From an uncultured Bacteroidia bacterium (GTDB taxonomy: Bacteria > Bacteroidota > Bacteroidia > Bacteroidales > F082), in the NCBI GenBank assembly GCA_902770835.1, contig CACXUM010000007.1, forward strand, positions 1 through 64,000: a stretch of DNA of 64,000 nt. Reading direction: 5' to 3'. The notes beneath the pieces are model-generated. The model was not told the origin of the DNA and did not search any database. It saw only the letters and a program-made list of their open reading frames with translations. Shown here piece after piece: positions 51,634 to 60,830 of this stretch. Within the stretch, counting starts at the first letter, position 1. The number at the start of each line of letters is the position of its first letter. Both the position numbers and the translations under genes were made by a program.

Positions 51634-54603
51634 TTATTCTATCACCAATTCATCACAGAATATCCAAGCCTTTTGGCCTGCGCCTACATGTCCTTCTGGG
51701 CAAACGCCGATGGTCTTGGCCACCATCTTCACATAGCGGGCGTTGGTGCGCGGTCTCACCTCCATCTCCTGCACAAAGGCGCCGTCGACATCCACGGGCA
51801 ATTCGTTCTTCACCTTGCCCACGCTGCGGAAGTTCTTGCCGTCTTCAGAAACAAAGTATTCCACTTCCTTCGGCATCCAAATCCATGAGTAGGCCTCTTG
51901 CAAGAAACTGCCTGCCAATCGGTTGATGCGTTTCGAAACGCCCAAATCGACCGTGGCAATGAGGTCGACACCATAGTAACCCTGCCATGATCCCGTGCGG
52001 AAATTCTCACCGCCGCGTTGGTGGTCGATGAGGGCCTTAAGGCCGCCCGCAGCATATTGTTCGTTGTAAGGATTCTCCAACTTCACCGAATGACGCGCGT
52101 CAATCAGATAGTAATTGGCATCCATCACTTGGCTCCAGCGACCGTTTTGCAGTGCGGCGGCTTTCACCGTTGTAGATTGCTTCAAGCAGATGGGCTGCCC
52201 AAAGACAGGGCTACCCTCATTCGGGGTGCTGCCATCCAAAGTGTAATGGATTTCCACGCCCTCAATAGGATGGCTCATGCTGACCATAAGGCTGTCGAAG
52301 AAGGTGTCGGAAGTCGCGTTGATGGTCGGGACGATGACGATGCTCTCGGTAGGGATGCGCACCACGGGGCAATTCTCGGGTTGCGTGGCCCAAGCGGAGT
52401 TGGTCTCGTTGGTCATGGTGAACTCCAAAGTGCCGCCATTGTAGACTTCCTCAAAGGTGATGTAACTACGTTCCAACGGTTTGCCGTTCAGTTTCACCGA
52501 CTGCACATAGCAGTTTTGCTCATTCAAGTTTTTGGCAACCACTTCAAATTGTTTGCCGTTCTCGAAGGTCAATTTGGTTCTTTCAAAGCGCGGCACGCCC
52601 AAGACATAATAGCCCGAAGCGGGTGTGGCCGGGTAAAAGCCCATGCACGAAAACACCGCCCAAGCCGACATTTGGCCGCAGTCCTCGTTGCCTGAATAAC
52701 CGTCGCGACGGTCGGTATAGAAGTCGTCCATCACTTGTTTCACATACTTTTGTGTCATGGTCGGCTGGCCGACGAAGTTGTACATATACACGGTGTTATG
52801 GCTCGGCTCGTTACCGTGGGCATATTGCCCGATGAGCCCCGTGATGTCGGGCTGCACACGACCCGTCAAGTCGGAGGGCGCGTTGAAAAGTCCGTCGAGT
52901 TTGGCTTTGTAACTGTCCATGCCTCCCATCAGGTCAATGTGGCCGTTCACGTCTTGCGGAACAAAGAAACCATATTGGTAGGAATTGGCCTCGGTCAAAG
53001 TGAAATTCACCTGTGCGGGGTCGAAGGGACGCATCCAGCCGCCGTTTCTACGGCCTTGGAAGAACTGGTTCTCAGGGTTGTAGATGTTCTTATAGGCTTG
53101 CGCACGGGTGTAGAATTCCTTGGCGATGTCTTGTTTGCCCATAGCCTCGGCCATGCGGGCCACGCACCAGTCGTCGTAGGCATATTCAAGGGTCTTTGAA
53201 GTGGCCTCGCCCTCAACTTCAATCGGAATGTAGCCGTATTTCATGTAAGCGCCCATGCCACGGAAGTCGTCTTTCTGGCTTGCCACCATTGCTTCCAAAG
53301 CCTTCTCCATGTCGAAGTCGCGGATGCCGGCAAAATAGGCGTCGGCAATAACGGGGATGGCGTGGTTGCCAATCATGCAGTAGGTTTCGTTGGCGGCCAA
53401 TTCCCAAACGGGCAGGATATGGTGCGGGTTGGTCTCATATTTATTAATAAAGGTGTTGATGAAATCGAGGGTGCGCTCACGCTGCATGAGGCTGAAAAGT
53501 GGATGCAAGCTGCGGAAGGTGTCCCAAAGCGAAAACACCGTATAGACAGGCCTTTCCGACTTGTAAACCTTCAAATCGTGGGCACGATAGCGGCCATCGG
53601 CATCGCTGAAGAGGTTGGGGGCAACCATGGCGTGATACAATGCAGAATAGAACACCGTCTTGTTCGATTCGTTGGGGTCGCTCACAGCGTAGCGTTTCAG
53701 TTCGGTGTTCCATTTGTCGTAAGCCTTTTGTTTCAGCGCGTCGAAGTCGAAGTCGTTGGCTGCCAATTCGTTGTTCAGGTTGTTTTTCGCGCCTTCCACA
53801 TCGACGGCGGAAATGGCGATACGCATCACGATTTGCTCATTTTCCTCGGTATCGAAGTCGAACCAAGCCTTGATGAAGTCGCTTTCCACGCGCTTCTCTT
53901 CGGTCGGAACGCCCTTATTAATAAAGGTATGGCTCTTGAAGGGTTTCGAGAATTCGGCGTAGAAATAGAGATGTTGTTCTCTTGCCCAATCTCTTGTGCG
54001 GCGGAAACCGCTGATGGCATTGTCGCCCTCCACTTGAAGCCACGAGTCGTAAACAAACTCGTCGTTCACGCCTTCCACCATGTCCAAAAACATGTGCGCG
54101 TTGTCGCTCTTGGGAAAGGTGCAGCGCATCATCCCGACACGGTCGCCAGTAGTGAGTTCCACTTTGGTGTTGTAATCATCGAGCAGCACGGCATAATAGC
54201 CCGCCTTGGCATCCTCGTTCTCATGTTTGAACGCTGAACGATAGCCCGAAGCGGTGTTTTCTTCATCACCTTTGTCGGTTTTCACTTCGCCGACAATGGG
54301 CATGAAGCGGAAGTCGCCATAGTCGGAGCAGCCCGTGCCGCTGAGGTGGGTGGTGCTGAAGCCGAGGATGGTGTGGTCGCTGGTGTGGTAGCCCGAGCAG
54401 CCATCCCAGTCGTTCATTCTTGTGTCGGGGCTGAACTGCACCATGCCGAAGGGCACCGTCGCGCCCGGGAAGGTGTGGCCGTGGCCGCCCGTCCCGATGA
54501 ATGGGTCAACATAGTTAGCAGGGTCGGCTACATAGTCGGCCTTGGGTGCCGTCGAGCAAGCCGCCAAAGCCATTAAGAGTAAAGGTAGTAATAGTTTTTT
54601 CAT
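51634..54603 (-). CDS. GH92 family alpha-mannosidase lipoprotein
   Basis: 989 residues; start at 54603 gives lipobox LLLMALAACSTAPK (Cys about 16), so a surface or periplasmic lipoprotein. The GH92 start YVDPFIGTGGHGHTFPGATVPFGMVQFSPDT is diagnostic; GCSGYHTSDHTILGFSTTHLSGTGCSDYGD and NEDCGQMSAWAVFSCMGFYPA (catalytic-domain acids) follow. After about residue 750 come a chitobiase-like module (VEIHYTLDGSTPNEGSPVF) and a discoidin-like C-terminal domain (about 850-989). GH92 enzymes are Ca-dependent exo-mannosidases acting on host or fungal mannans and N-glycans. No SusC/SusD neighbours here. Confidence 0.93.
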   Translation of the reverse strand: MKKLLLPLLLMALAACSTAPKADYVADPANYVDPFIGTGGHGHTFPGATVPFGMVQFSPDTRMNDWDGCSGYHTSDHTILGFSTTHLSGTGCSDYGDFRFMPIVGEVKTDKGDEENTASGYRSAFKHENEDAKAGYYAVLLDDYNTKVELTTGDRVGMMRCTFPKSDNAHMFLDMVEGVNDEFVYDSWLQVEGDNAISGFRRTRDWAREQHLYFYAEFSKPFKSHTFINKGVPTEEKRVESDFIKAWFDFDTEENEQIVMRIAISAVDVEGAKNNLNNELAANDFDFDALKQKAYDKWNTELKRYAVSDPNESNKTVFYSALYHAMVAPNLFSDADGRYRAHDLKVYKSERPVYTVFSLWDTFRSLHPLFSLMQRERTLDFINTFINKYETNPHHILPVWELAANETYCMIGNHAIPVIADAYFAGIRDFDMEKALEAMVASQKDDFRGMGAYMKYGYIPIEVEGEATSKTLEYAYDDWCVARMAEAMGKQDIAKEFYTRAQAYKNIYNPENQFFQGRRNGGWMRPFDPAQVNFTLTEANSYQYGFFVPQDVNGHIDLMGGMDSYKAKLDGLFNAPSDLTGRVQPDITGLIGQYAHGNEPSHNTVYMYNFVGQPTMTQKYVKQVMDDFYTDRRDGYSGNEDCGQMSAWAVFSCMGFYPATPASGYYVLGVPRFERTKLTFENGKQFEVVAKNLNEQNCYVQSVKLNGKPLERSYITFEEVYNGGTLEFTMTNETNSAWATQPENCPVVRIPTESIVIVPTINATSDTFFDSLMVSMSHPIEGVEIHYTLDGSTPNEGSPVFGQPICLKQSTTVKAAALQNGRWSQVMDANYYLIDARHSVKLENPYNEQYAAGGLKALIDHQRGGENFRTGSWQGYYGVDLIATVDLGVSKRINRLAGSFLQEAYSWIWMPKEVEYFVSEDGKNFRSVGKVKNELPVDVDGAFVQEMEVRPRTNARYVKMVAKTIGVCPEGHVGAGQKAWIFCDELVIE

Positions 54604-54680
54604 ATTGAATGAGATTTTTGACGCTGTAAAAGTAGGAATAATACTTTTTTGTTTCGCAATAGCGAAAAACTTTTTTTGCT

Positions 54681-54824
54681 GTGCTTTGTCTATTGCGCCG
54701 CTTCGCGTCATTGCGAGGAGGAACGACGAAGCAATCCAGACAAACAACTATAGTGCTTTGTCTATTGCGTCGCTTTGCGTCATTGCGAGGAGGAACGACG
54801 AAGCAATCCAGACAAACAACTACA
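54681..54824 (+). repeat. Two tandem 72-bp units containing dispersed repeat A
   Basis: Units 54681-54752 and 54753-54824, nearly identical (GTGCTTTGTCTATTGCG...CAGACAAACAACTA). The end of unit 2 contains the stop codon of the GIY-YIG gene. Perfect 72-bp period, divisible by three. Confidence 0.9.
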
Positions 54825-55116
54825 ACGAATCGAACAAATCCTCCCAGTTTGGATTCATTGCCTCAACCAAAGCCAACTTCGCAGCCCTTGAGCCTCCTTT
54901 TATCTGCTTCTCTCTTGCTATTGCCTCTTTGATGGAAACAAATTCCTCGAAATACCCCAATTTATCAACTGAATACTTTGCCGTAAAACTTTCAGGATGA
55001 ATTTTGGTCTTGTGCTCATAGACACGACGTTTCAAAAATGATGTCACACCTGTATATAACGTGCCATTGCGTTGGTTAAAAAGAATGTAGACGTATCCTT
55101 TGCGATTTGTGTTCAT
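54820..55116 (-). CDS. Small GIY-YIG nuclease-like protein
   Basis: 98 residues from ATG 55116. The GIY-YIG core appears as GYVYILFNQRNGTLYTGVTSFLKRRVYEHK, where the motif reads YVY...LYTG, with the R-x3-H pattern; FTAKYSVDKLGYFEEFVSIKEAIAREKQIKGGSRAAKLALV is the second conserved block, and the end NPNWEDLFDSL is typical. Small members (YhbQ-like) have poorly known DNA roles. The longer frame upstream only translates repeat DNA and is rejected; the -7 box at 55134 supports this start. The gene lies between inverted arrays of dispersed repeat A. Confidence 0.88.
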   Translation of the reverse strand: MNTNRKGYVYILFNQRNGTLYTGVTSFLKRRVYEHKTKIHPESFTAKYSVDKLGYFEEFVSIKEAIAREKQIKGGSRAAKLALVEAMNPNWEDLFDSL

Positions 55117-55133
55117 GGGTTTTGTTTTGATTG

Positions 55134-55141
55134 CAAAAATA
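55134..55141 (-). promoter_or_regulatory. -7 box of the GIY-YIG gene
   Basis: TATTTTTG on the minus strand, 17 bp before ATG 55116. Confidence 0.55.
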
Positions 55142-55181
55142 TGGTTTTTCAGTTTATGAAAGCCAAAAAAGGTGTTGTTCT

Positions 55182-55365
55182 GGATTGCTTCGTGCCTCGC
55201 AATGACGCAAAGCGCGTCCTTCTTTGTGGATTGCTTCGTGCCTCGCAATGACGCAAAGCGTGTCCTTCTTTGTGGATTGCTTCGTGCCTCGCAATGACGC
55301 GAAGCGTGTCCTACTTTGTGGATTGCTTCGTGCCTCGCAATGACGCGAAGCGCGTGTGGAAGCGA
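55182..55365 (-). repeat. Four tandem 46-bp units of dispersed repeat A
   Basis: Unit starts at 55182, 55228, 55274 and 55320, each beginning GGATTGCTTCGTGCCTCGCA, in reverse orientation to the array at 54681. The last unit is cut short around 55357. Spacing is exactly 46 bp and the DNA between the cores is also repeated, so this is tandem duplication, not CRISPR. From 55366 to 55529 only an AT-rich leader and promoter were seen. Confidence 0.9.
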
Positions 55366-55462
55366 AATGTTACTGGTGTAAGTTTTTTCTGGCACAAAAA
55401 TTGCTGTTCCCCAAAAAATGTAAAAAAAAAGTCGTTTTGGGTGTTATTATTTCCAAAATGAC

Positions 55463-55470
55463 TATATTTG
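55463..55470 (+). promoter_or_regulatory. -7 box of the first T9SS-exported protein gene
   Basis: TATATTTG, 59 bp before ATG 55530. The leader is AAC/CAA-rich. Confidence 0.55.
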
Positions 55471-55529
55471 CAGCCCAAATAGAAAGACTAAAACACAATT
55501 ATCAATTACCTAATCAAAACAAAATCACC

Positions 55530-57623
55530 ATGAAGAAAGTTTTATTCGTGTCGCTCGCAATGGCCGTCGCAATGACCGGCTTTGCACAAAGAGTAAACGT
55601 GAGCACCGCGATGAAGAATGCGAGTGCCACCGCCCAGAAACCCAGCGAACTCAGAATCGCTGACGGCTCACAAGCCCAAGGCATGCAATTCAACATGCCC
55701 CAGCACATGGTCCAAACCTCCAACCGCAACAGAGGTTACGAAGAAGAAATGACCATGTACACCAACTACGACCTGCAGTCGAACTCAGCCCTCGGCAACC
55801 GTATGGCCTCTTGGGCTGATGGCACTGTTGCCATCACTGCCACTTGGGACCCCTCGGGCGTCTCCAGTTTCCCCGACCGTGGTACCGGTTACAACTACTA
55901 TGATGGCGGTTTCGGCGATTTCCCCGAGGTGCGTCAAGAACCCATGAAGTCGGGCTGGCCGAGCATCGCCGCTTGCGGTGATGGCGAAGTCCTCGCTTCT
56001 CACGCCACTGGCGTCAACCTTTACTATCGTCCCACCAAGGGTCAAGGCGACTGGGAACTCATCTACAACTGGGGCAACGACTTCGGTACTCCCACTTGGC
56101 CGAGAGTGGTCTGCAGCGGCCCCAATGATGAGTACATCCACGTTGTGATGTGCAAGCAAATCAGCATGCCCGATGGTTCCTTGGACAACCACATCTACTA
56201 TGTCCGCGTCAAGCATGAGAATGGCAATTGGGACATTCCCGCTGAAATGAACGACTTCCCCGGCCTCGACAACGACCTCGATGGCGACTACCGTAACCAA
56301 CTCAGTGCCGACGACTATGTGCTGGCCGCCAACGGCAACAATGTGGCCTGCATGTTCGCCTCCTACACCACCGACGTGTTCTACATGATTTCGCACGACA
56401 ACGGTGCCACTTGGGAACGCCAGATTGTGGCTCCTTTGTGTGTAAAACAAAACGGCAATCCCGTCCATGCCATCGACTTTGACGACTATCCGGATGGCAT
56501 GGCCGACACCCTGTTCACCAGCGACAACTCGCACAGCATCGCCATCGACAACAACGGCACTGTGCACTGCGCCTTCGGCCTGTTTGCCTGGCGTCCTTCC
56601 AGTGCCACCCAATACAACTATTGGAAGGTCTACAACCACGGCATCGTTTACTGGAATTCCAACTTCACCAACGAACAAGGCGGTCACGAAATTCCGCTGT
56701 TCGGCGACTGGAGTGGCGATGCTGCCTTGGTTGCTGAAGACCCCAACTGGCTGCTCAACGGCGGCGATGGTATCTGCAACTCACTGAATATTGAGCGTCT
56801 TTACAACATGATTATCGCCATGGGTTCCAATAACTTGAACTGGTTTGGCTATCAAGTCGATGAAGACGGCGACGGCGAGTGGAATACTGATTTTATTTTG
56901 GGCGTTGATGCTGCTTGGCATTACCGTTCTTATGGCGTTTCAACAATGCCTGGTGTTTCCGTTGACGAACAAGGCAATGTCGCCATCGTTTACAACACGC
57001 TTTCAGAAGTTAGACATAGTAACGGTACGGGAAGCGTAGACCATGCTTTAAGAAGCGCTTGGGTAACACTCAGAGACTACACCGGCACTTGGTTCGAAGA
57101 CGTCTACAACCTGAGCTATGGCTTCGACCACGAACTGTCGGAGGTTTATCCTACCTTTGCCGCCACCAGAGCCTACAACGGCGAATTCTGGGTCGGTTAT
57201 TCAGAGGACGACAAGCAAGGCCTCTACCTCGACATCGACGCCGACAACTACCCGAACAGCAACGGTGGTGACCTGACCGAAAACTACATCTGGGCTGTGA
57301 AGATTGTTCCTTCGCCCGAGGATCCCGGTCTTGAAACTTGGGCTGTTGAAGAGCACAACGCCATCAACCCGATGACCACCACCCGCGTGTATCCCAACCC
57401 TGCCACCGATGTGCTGAACCTCGAAGTGAACGCTTCGCAGTCGTCAGAAATGAGCGTCAGCGTTTTCAACCTGATGGGTCAGAAGGTGATGGAGCAGCAA
57501 GTGAACCTCAACACGGGCATCAACACCACGAACATCAGCACCAGCGACCTCAGCAGCGGCATCTACTTCGTCACTGTGAAGGCCAACGGTTTTGAAAACA
57601 CGATGAAGTTCGTTGTGAAATAA
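55530..57623 (+). CDS. T9SS-exported protein with propeller-like repeats
   Basis: 697 residues. Signal peptide MKKVLFVSLAMAVAMTGFAQ. The central part has repeated Asp-rich hairpins resembling BNR/sialidase-like propeller blades (VFYMISHDNGATWERQIV, DNNGTVHCAFGLFAW, VSVDEQGNVAIVYNT). The C-terminal sorting domain (about 620-697) has VYPNPATD, FNLMGQKVMEQQ and a GIYFVTVKANG end. A surface or released protein; ligand or enzyme activity unknown. Related in layout to the next gene. An intrinsic terminator follows. Confidence 0.82.
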   Translation: MKKVLFVSLAMAVAMTGFAQRVNVSTAMKNASATAQKPSELRIADGSQAQGMQFNMPQHMVQTSNRNRGYEEEMTMYTNYDLQSNSALGNRMASWADGTVAITATWDPSGVSSFPDRGTGYNYYDGGFGDFPEVRQEPMKSGWPSIAACGDGEVLASHATGVNLYYRPTKGQGDWELIYNWGNDFGTPTWPRVVCSGPNDEYIHVVMCKQISMPDGSLDNHIYYVRVKHENGNWDIPAEMNDFPGLDNDLDGDYRNQLSADDYVLAANGNNVACMFASYTTDVFYMISHDNGATWERQIVAPLCVKQNGNPVHAIDFDDYPDGMADTLFTSDNSHSIAIDNNGTVHCAFGLFAWRPSSATQYNYWKVYNHGIVYWNSNFTNEQGGHEIPLFGDWSGDAALVAEDPNWLLNGGDGICNSLNIERLYNMIIAMGSNNLNWFGYQVDEDGDGEWNTDFILGVDAAWHYRSYGVSTMPGVSVDEQGNVAIVYNTLSEVRHSNGTGSVDHALRSAWVTLRDYTGTWFEDVYNLSYGFDHELSEVYPTFAATRAYNGEFWVGYSEDDKQGLYLDIDADNYPNSNGGDLTENYIWAVKIVPSPEDPGLETWAVEEHNAINPMTTTRVYPNPATDVLNLEVNASQSSEMSVSVFNLMGQKVMEQQVNLNTGINTTNISTSDLSSGIYFVTVKANGFENTMKFVVK

Positions 57624-57650
57624 GTCTTAGTTAGTCATTTTAATTGATTT

Positions 57651-57675
57651 GGAGGCTTCGGCCTCCTTTTTTTTT
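57651..57675 (+). terminator. Intrinsic terminator
   Basis: GGAGGC TTCG GCCTCC followed by nine T. Confidence 0.92.
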
Positions 57676-57706
57676 GCAAAAACGCTTGCGTTTTCAAAAA
57701 AAACAC

Positions 57707-57714
57707 TATCTTTG
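57707..57714 (+). promoter_or_regulatory. -7 box of the second T9SS-exported protein gene
   Basis: TATCTTTG, 63 bp before ATG 57778. The leader is rich in ACAACAAAC. Confidence 0.6.
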
Positions 57715-57777
57715 CCCCCAAATAATATTGCAACAAACAACAAACAACTAACTAATTATTAATTAAAATCTTTCAAA

Positions 57778-59688
57778 ATGAAGAAGTTATTTACTTTAGC
57801 ACTTGTTTTGTTGGTGGCCACAGCCGGCTACTCACAAGTGAGAATGTCGAAGAACGACGTAATGAAGAAATCTGCCATCCAGTATGTTACGAGGGGCATG
57901 GAAAGTTTCGAGAACGTGCAAAGCGAGCCTAACATGACCCGCAGCGACGGCGAACTCGACTACACCACCTACGACTGGCAATCGAATGCCGGTCCGCGTA
58001 CTTGGACCATCCAATGGCCCGACAACAAGATCAACTTTGCCTACACCATGGCCACCGACGACGCTTTCAGCGATCGTGGTACAGGCATTGGCACCTACGA
58101 CTACAACACCGATGAATGGACTCCGCTTTGGGGCCGCATCGAGAGCGAAAGAACTGGCTTCGGCTCCATCGCCCGCTACAAGGAAAACGGCATCGTCATT
58201 GCCGCCCACACTTCAACCGAGTGCTGCGTCTACATCCTTGAAGACAGAGAAGGCCTCGCCGATGCCCAAGGCACACTTCCTCGCGCCTTGACCCTCTCCG
58301 CCGACAACGATCCCGCTTGGCCTGCCGTGATGACCTCGGGCGCCAACCGCGACATCATCCATGTGTTGGCTACCGGCTCGGGCGACAACAACATTTATTA
58401 CTACCGTTCCTCCGACGGCATGACCTGGGACAAGGAAAACGTTGTTCTGCCTTACTTCACCTCTGAATACGGCAGCGACTGGGGTAGCAATATCATGTAT
58501 TGGATGGAAACCACTGCTGACAATTGCCTCGCCTATGTGGTGAACAACGCTTGGAGCGACTGCATGGTGTGCTACAGCTACGACAATGGTGAAACTTGGG
58601 AGAGAAAAGTGTTCTGGCACCACCCCGGCATCAATGTCACCTATGATGACAGCAAATTGGCCTTCTGTTATCCTCGTTGGACTTCCTGCCATTGGGGCCT
58701 CAACGGCGAACTCTGCATGGCCTATGAATTCAACGGTTCAACTGGCGAGCCTGGCTCGGACAGTTACTATCCTGGCGTTGGCGGTGTCGCTTTCTGGAGC
58801 GAAACCCTGCCTTACCACGGTGAGAGCCAGCCTTTGTATGGCGTTGACCCGACCAACCCGATGCCTCCTATGCCCGGCCAGCCTTTCATCATGGACTCCG
58901 CTTACCTGAACTCAGACATCCTCTCCTCTCTGTGGATTTATAGCGAGACCACCCACGAGATGTGGCCTGAATACTTCGGCTATGTGACACCCTTGGATGG
59001 CCAAGGCAATCCCGAGGATCCTTACACTGCCACGGAATTCAACATTGAAGATTTCCAACTGCACGGAAAATACAACTGCGGTATCAGTGCCATGCCTGCG
59101 CTTTGCCTGCTTCCTGGCTGCGACGGTTGGGACATGGTCGCCGTTTGGTCTGCCATGGATGAAAACAACCAAGATGGTCACGGCAACCACTACTTCAAAC
59201 TCTTTGCCTCCTACTCGGGCGACGCTGGCCATACTTGGTCTCCCCAAGTGCAACTCACCAAGGGCTTCGACTTCCAGCAGTCAGAGTGCGTCTACACGCA
59301 AGCTGCTGTGGTGGGCACCACCCTTGTCGTTGCCTCTCAACAGGACTTCGAGACGGGTACCTTCGTTCAAAGCGATGACGACGACAGCAGCGACAACTGC
59401 TACTTCGGCCTCACCTTCGAACTGAACGACCTCTTCCCGGAGGCTGGTGTTGGCGTTGCTGAAGTGAGCCACAACACGCACATGACTGTCTATCCCAATC
59501 CTGCTGTTGACCAACTCAATGTCACCCTCAGCCAAAACGCTGACATCGAGATCTACAACGTCATGGGTCAGAAAGTGATGACCTTCGAAGGTCATGCTGG
59601 TGCCAACACCATCAGCCTGAACGGTTTGACCAGCGGCGTCTATGTCATCAGTGCTGGTAGCGATGTCCAGAAGTTCATCGTGAAGTAA
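57778..59688 (+). CDS. T9SS-exported protein, paralogue of the preceding gene
   Basis: 636 residues. Signal peptide MKKLFTLALVLLVATAGYSQ. It shares the plan of 55530-57623: YTTYDWQSNAG near the start against TNYDLQSNSA, a FSDRGTGIGTYDY against FPDRGTGYNYYDG block, BNR-like YYRSSDGMTWDKENV and SYDNGETWERKVF, and a sorting domain with VYPNPAVDQLNVTL, IYNVMGQKVMTFEG and a GVYVISAGSDVQKFIVK end. Probably a tandem duplication that has diverged strongly. No catalytic family recognised. Own promoter and terminator. Confidence 0.82.
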   Translation: MKKLFTLALVLLVATAGYSQVRMSKNDVMKKSAIQYVTRGMESFENVQSEPNMTRSDGELDYTTYDWQSNAGPRTWTIQWPDNKINFAYTMATDDAFSDRGTGIGTYDYNTDEWTPLWGRIESERTGFGSIARYKENGIVIAAHTSTECCVYILEDREGLADAQGTLPRALTLSADNDPAWPAVMTSGANRDIIHVLATGSGDNNIYYYRSSDGMTWDKENVVLPYFTSEYGSDWGSNIMYWMETTADNCLAYVVNNAWSDCMVCYSYDNGETWERKVFWHHPGINVTYDDSKLAFCYPRWTSCHWGLNGELCMAYEFNGSTGEPGSDSYYPGVGGVAFWSETLPYHGESQPLYGVDPTNPMPPMPGQPFIMDSAYLNSDILSSLWIYSETTHEMWPEYFGYVTPLDGQGNPEDPYTATEFNIEDFQLHGKYNCGISAMPALCLLPGCDGWDMVAVWSAMDENNQDGHGNHYFKLFASYSGDAGHTWSPQVQLTKGFDFQQSECVYTQAAVVGTTLVVASQQDFETGTFVQSDDDDSSDNCYFGLTFELNDLFPEAGVGVAEVSHNTHMTVYPNPAVDQLNVTLSQNADIEIYNVMGQKVMTFEGHAGANTISLNGLTSGVYVISAGSDVQKFIVK

Positions 59689-59709
59689 GTTGCTTTACGG
59701 AGCAAATGA

Positions 59710-59742
59710 AAAAAGGAGGCTTGTTTTGAGCCTCCTTTTTTT
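59710..59742. terminator. Bidirectional terminator between convergent genes
   Basis: AAAAAAGGAGGC, loop TTGTTTTGA, GCCTCCTTTTTTT. It serves both the T9SS gene and the pdxA-like gene. Confidence 0.9.
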
Positions 59743-59750
59743 ATTGGGTT

Positions 59751-60740
59751 TTATTGGTTTTTGCGCCAATTGACAATATCCGCCGCCAGATACACCGCCT
59801 CTCGATAGGAATCAGGCTCGGCCTTGTTGGCGTTGGCCAATTCGAATGCGGGGCCGTGCATGGGGGCTGTACACACCACGGGCAAGCCCGCCCAATAATA
59901 GGCGCAGCCGCCCAAGGCCATCATCTTCAAGGGCAGCACGCCTTGGTCGTAATACATGGCCACTATGGCATCGTATTTCTTCCACAAGCCCTGCACAAAC
60001 AATTGGTTGGTCGAGAAGGGGCCGAAAGCGAAAATGCCTTTCTTTTGTGCGTCGTTGATGGCTTTCATCACTTTGTCGTCGTCTCCGACGGGCATGGAGC
60101 CCGCGTGAGGATTCAAGCCAAGTACGGCAATCTTGGGCGCGCTGATGCCAAAATCGGTCTTCATGGCCTGCGAAAGCACGGCCAGTTTCCCGAGGATGAA
60201 ACGGATGTCGATTTGCGCCAAGGCCTCATTGAGGGGCAAATCGTCAGTGACCAAGCCGACACGCATCTTGTCGCACACTATCACGCGCATCGTTTCCGCC
60301 TCCTTGTGGAAGGAAAACAGGAAATCGCGGTTGCTTCGCGCCACGATGCGGCTGTCGGGAGCCAACACCAAAGCTGCAATGGCTGAGTTTTCCAAGTCGT
60401 CGACCGCCTTTTTCATCGAAAGCACCGACATTTCAGCCGACACGTCAGAGGCTTGCCCAGGGTCGATTTTCACCTCGTTTTCCACGATGTTGATGATGTT
60501 GAGTTTCTTGTCACCTGCTTGACGCGCGTCGCGGGTCAGGGAATAGTTGGGACTGTCGAGGCCGAAATTCTTCTTGTAGTAGGAAAAGGCCTTGGATTGC
60601 CCATACAAGATTGGTGTCAGCGACTCGAACATTCGTGAATCGGAAAAGGTCTTCAGGATGACTTCATAGCCGATGCCGTTGATGTCGCCATGGCTAAGCC
60701 CGATGCGGGGGAGTTGGGATGGAGTAGATGTTTCTTGCAT
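59751..60740 (-). CDS. Divergent PdxA (4-hydroxythreonine-4-phosphate dehydrogenase) homologue
   Basis: 329 residues, aligned over the whole PdxA fold: LSHGDINGIGYEVILKTFSD at the start, LGLNPHAG, AGLPVVCTAPMHGPAFELA and YREAVYLAADIV at the end. Against ordinary PdxA, two of three metal-binding His are replaced: VTTH reads VTDD (D167) and YHDQ reads YYDQ (Y264); only H212 of NPHAG remains. The FPGHTE substrate motif reads FSFHKE and APINK reads APDSR. The normal reaction in vitamin B6 synthesis is therefore doubtful. No pdxJ is next to it. Confidence 0.8.
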   Translation of the reverse strand: MQETSTPSQLPRIGLSHGDINGIGYEVILKTFSDSRMFESLTPILYGQSKAFSYYKKNFGLDSPNYSLTRDARQAGDKKLNIINIVENEVKIDPGQASDVSAEMSVLSMKKAVDDLENSAIAALVLAPDSRIVARSNRDFLFSFHKEAETMRVIVCDKMRVGLVTDDLPLNEALAQIDIRFILGKLAVLSQAMKTDFGISAPKIAVLGLNPHAGSMPVGDDDKVMKAINDAQKKGIFAFGPFSTNQLFVQGLWKKYDAIVAMYYDQGVLPLKMMALGGCAYYWAGLPVVCTAPMHGPAFELANANKAEPDSYREAVYLAADIVNWRKNQ

Positions 60741-60784
60741 AGGCGTAATTTTATTGGACTGAATTTCAAAGCGAAATCAGCCTT

Positions 60785-60792
60785 CAAAATTA
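60785..60792 (-). promoter_or_regulatory. -7 box of the pdxA-like gene
   Basis: TAATTTTG on the minus strand, 44 bp before the ATG. Confidence 0.45.
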
Positions 60793-60830
60793 GTCAATAA
60801 AAACAACAAACCAAAAAAATTTCGCGTTTT

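Noticed and set aside
54604-54747. 48-codon N-terminal extension of the GH92 protein
   Set aside because: It would remove the lipoprotein signal from the N-terminus and consists largely of repeat A translated.
54681-55365. Regularly spaced repeats that might be read as a CRISPR array
   Set aside because: The periods are 72 and 46 bp, but the DNA between the cores is repeated too, so there are no unique spacers, and no cas genes are near. These are tandem duplications.
55117-55395. 93-codon N-terminal extension of the GIY-YIG frame (RVIARHEAI-type repeats)
   Set aside because: It is a translation of the 46-bp repeat array, and the -7 box at 55134 lies inside it.
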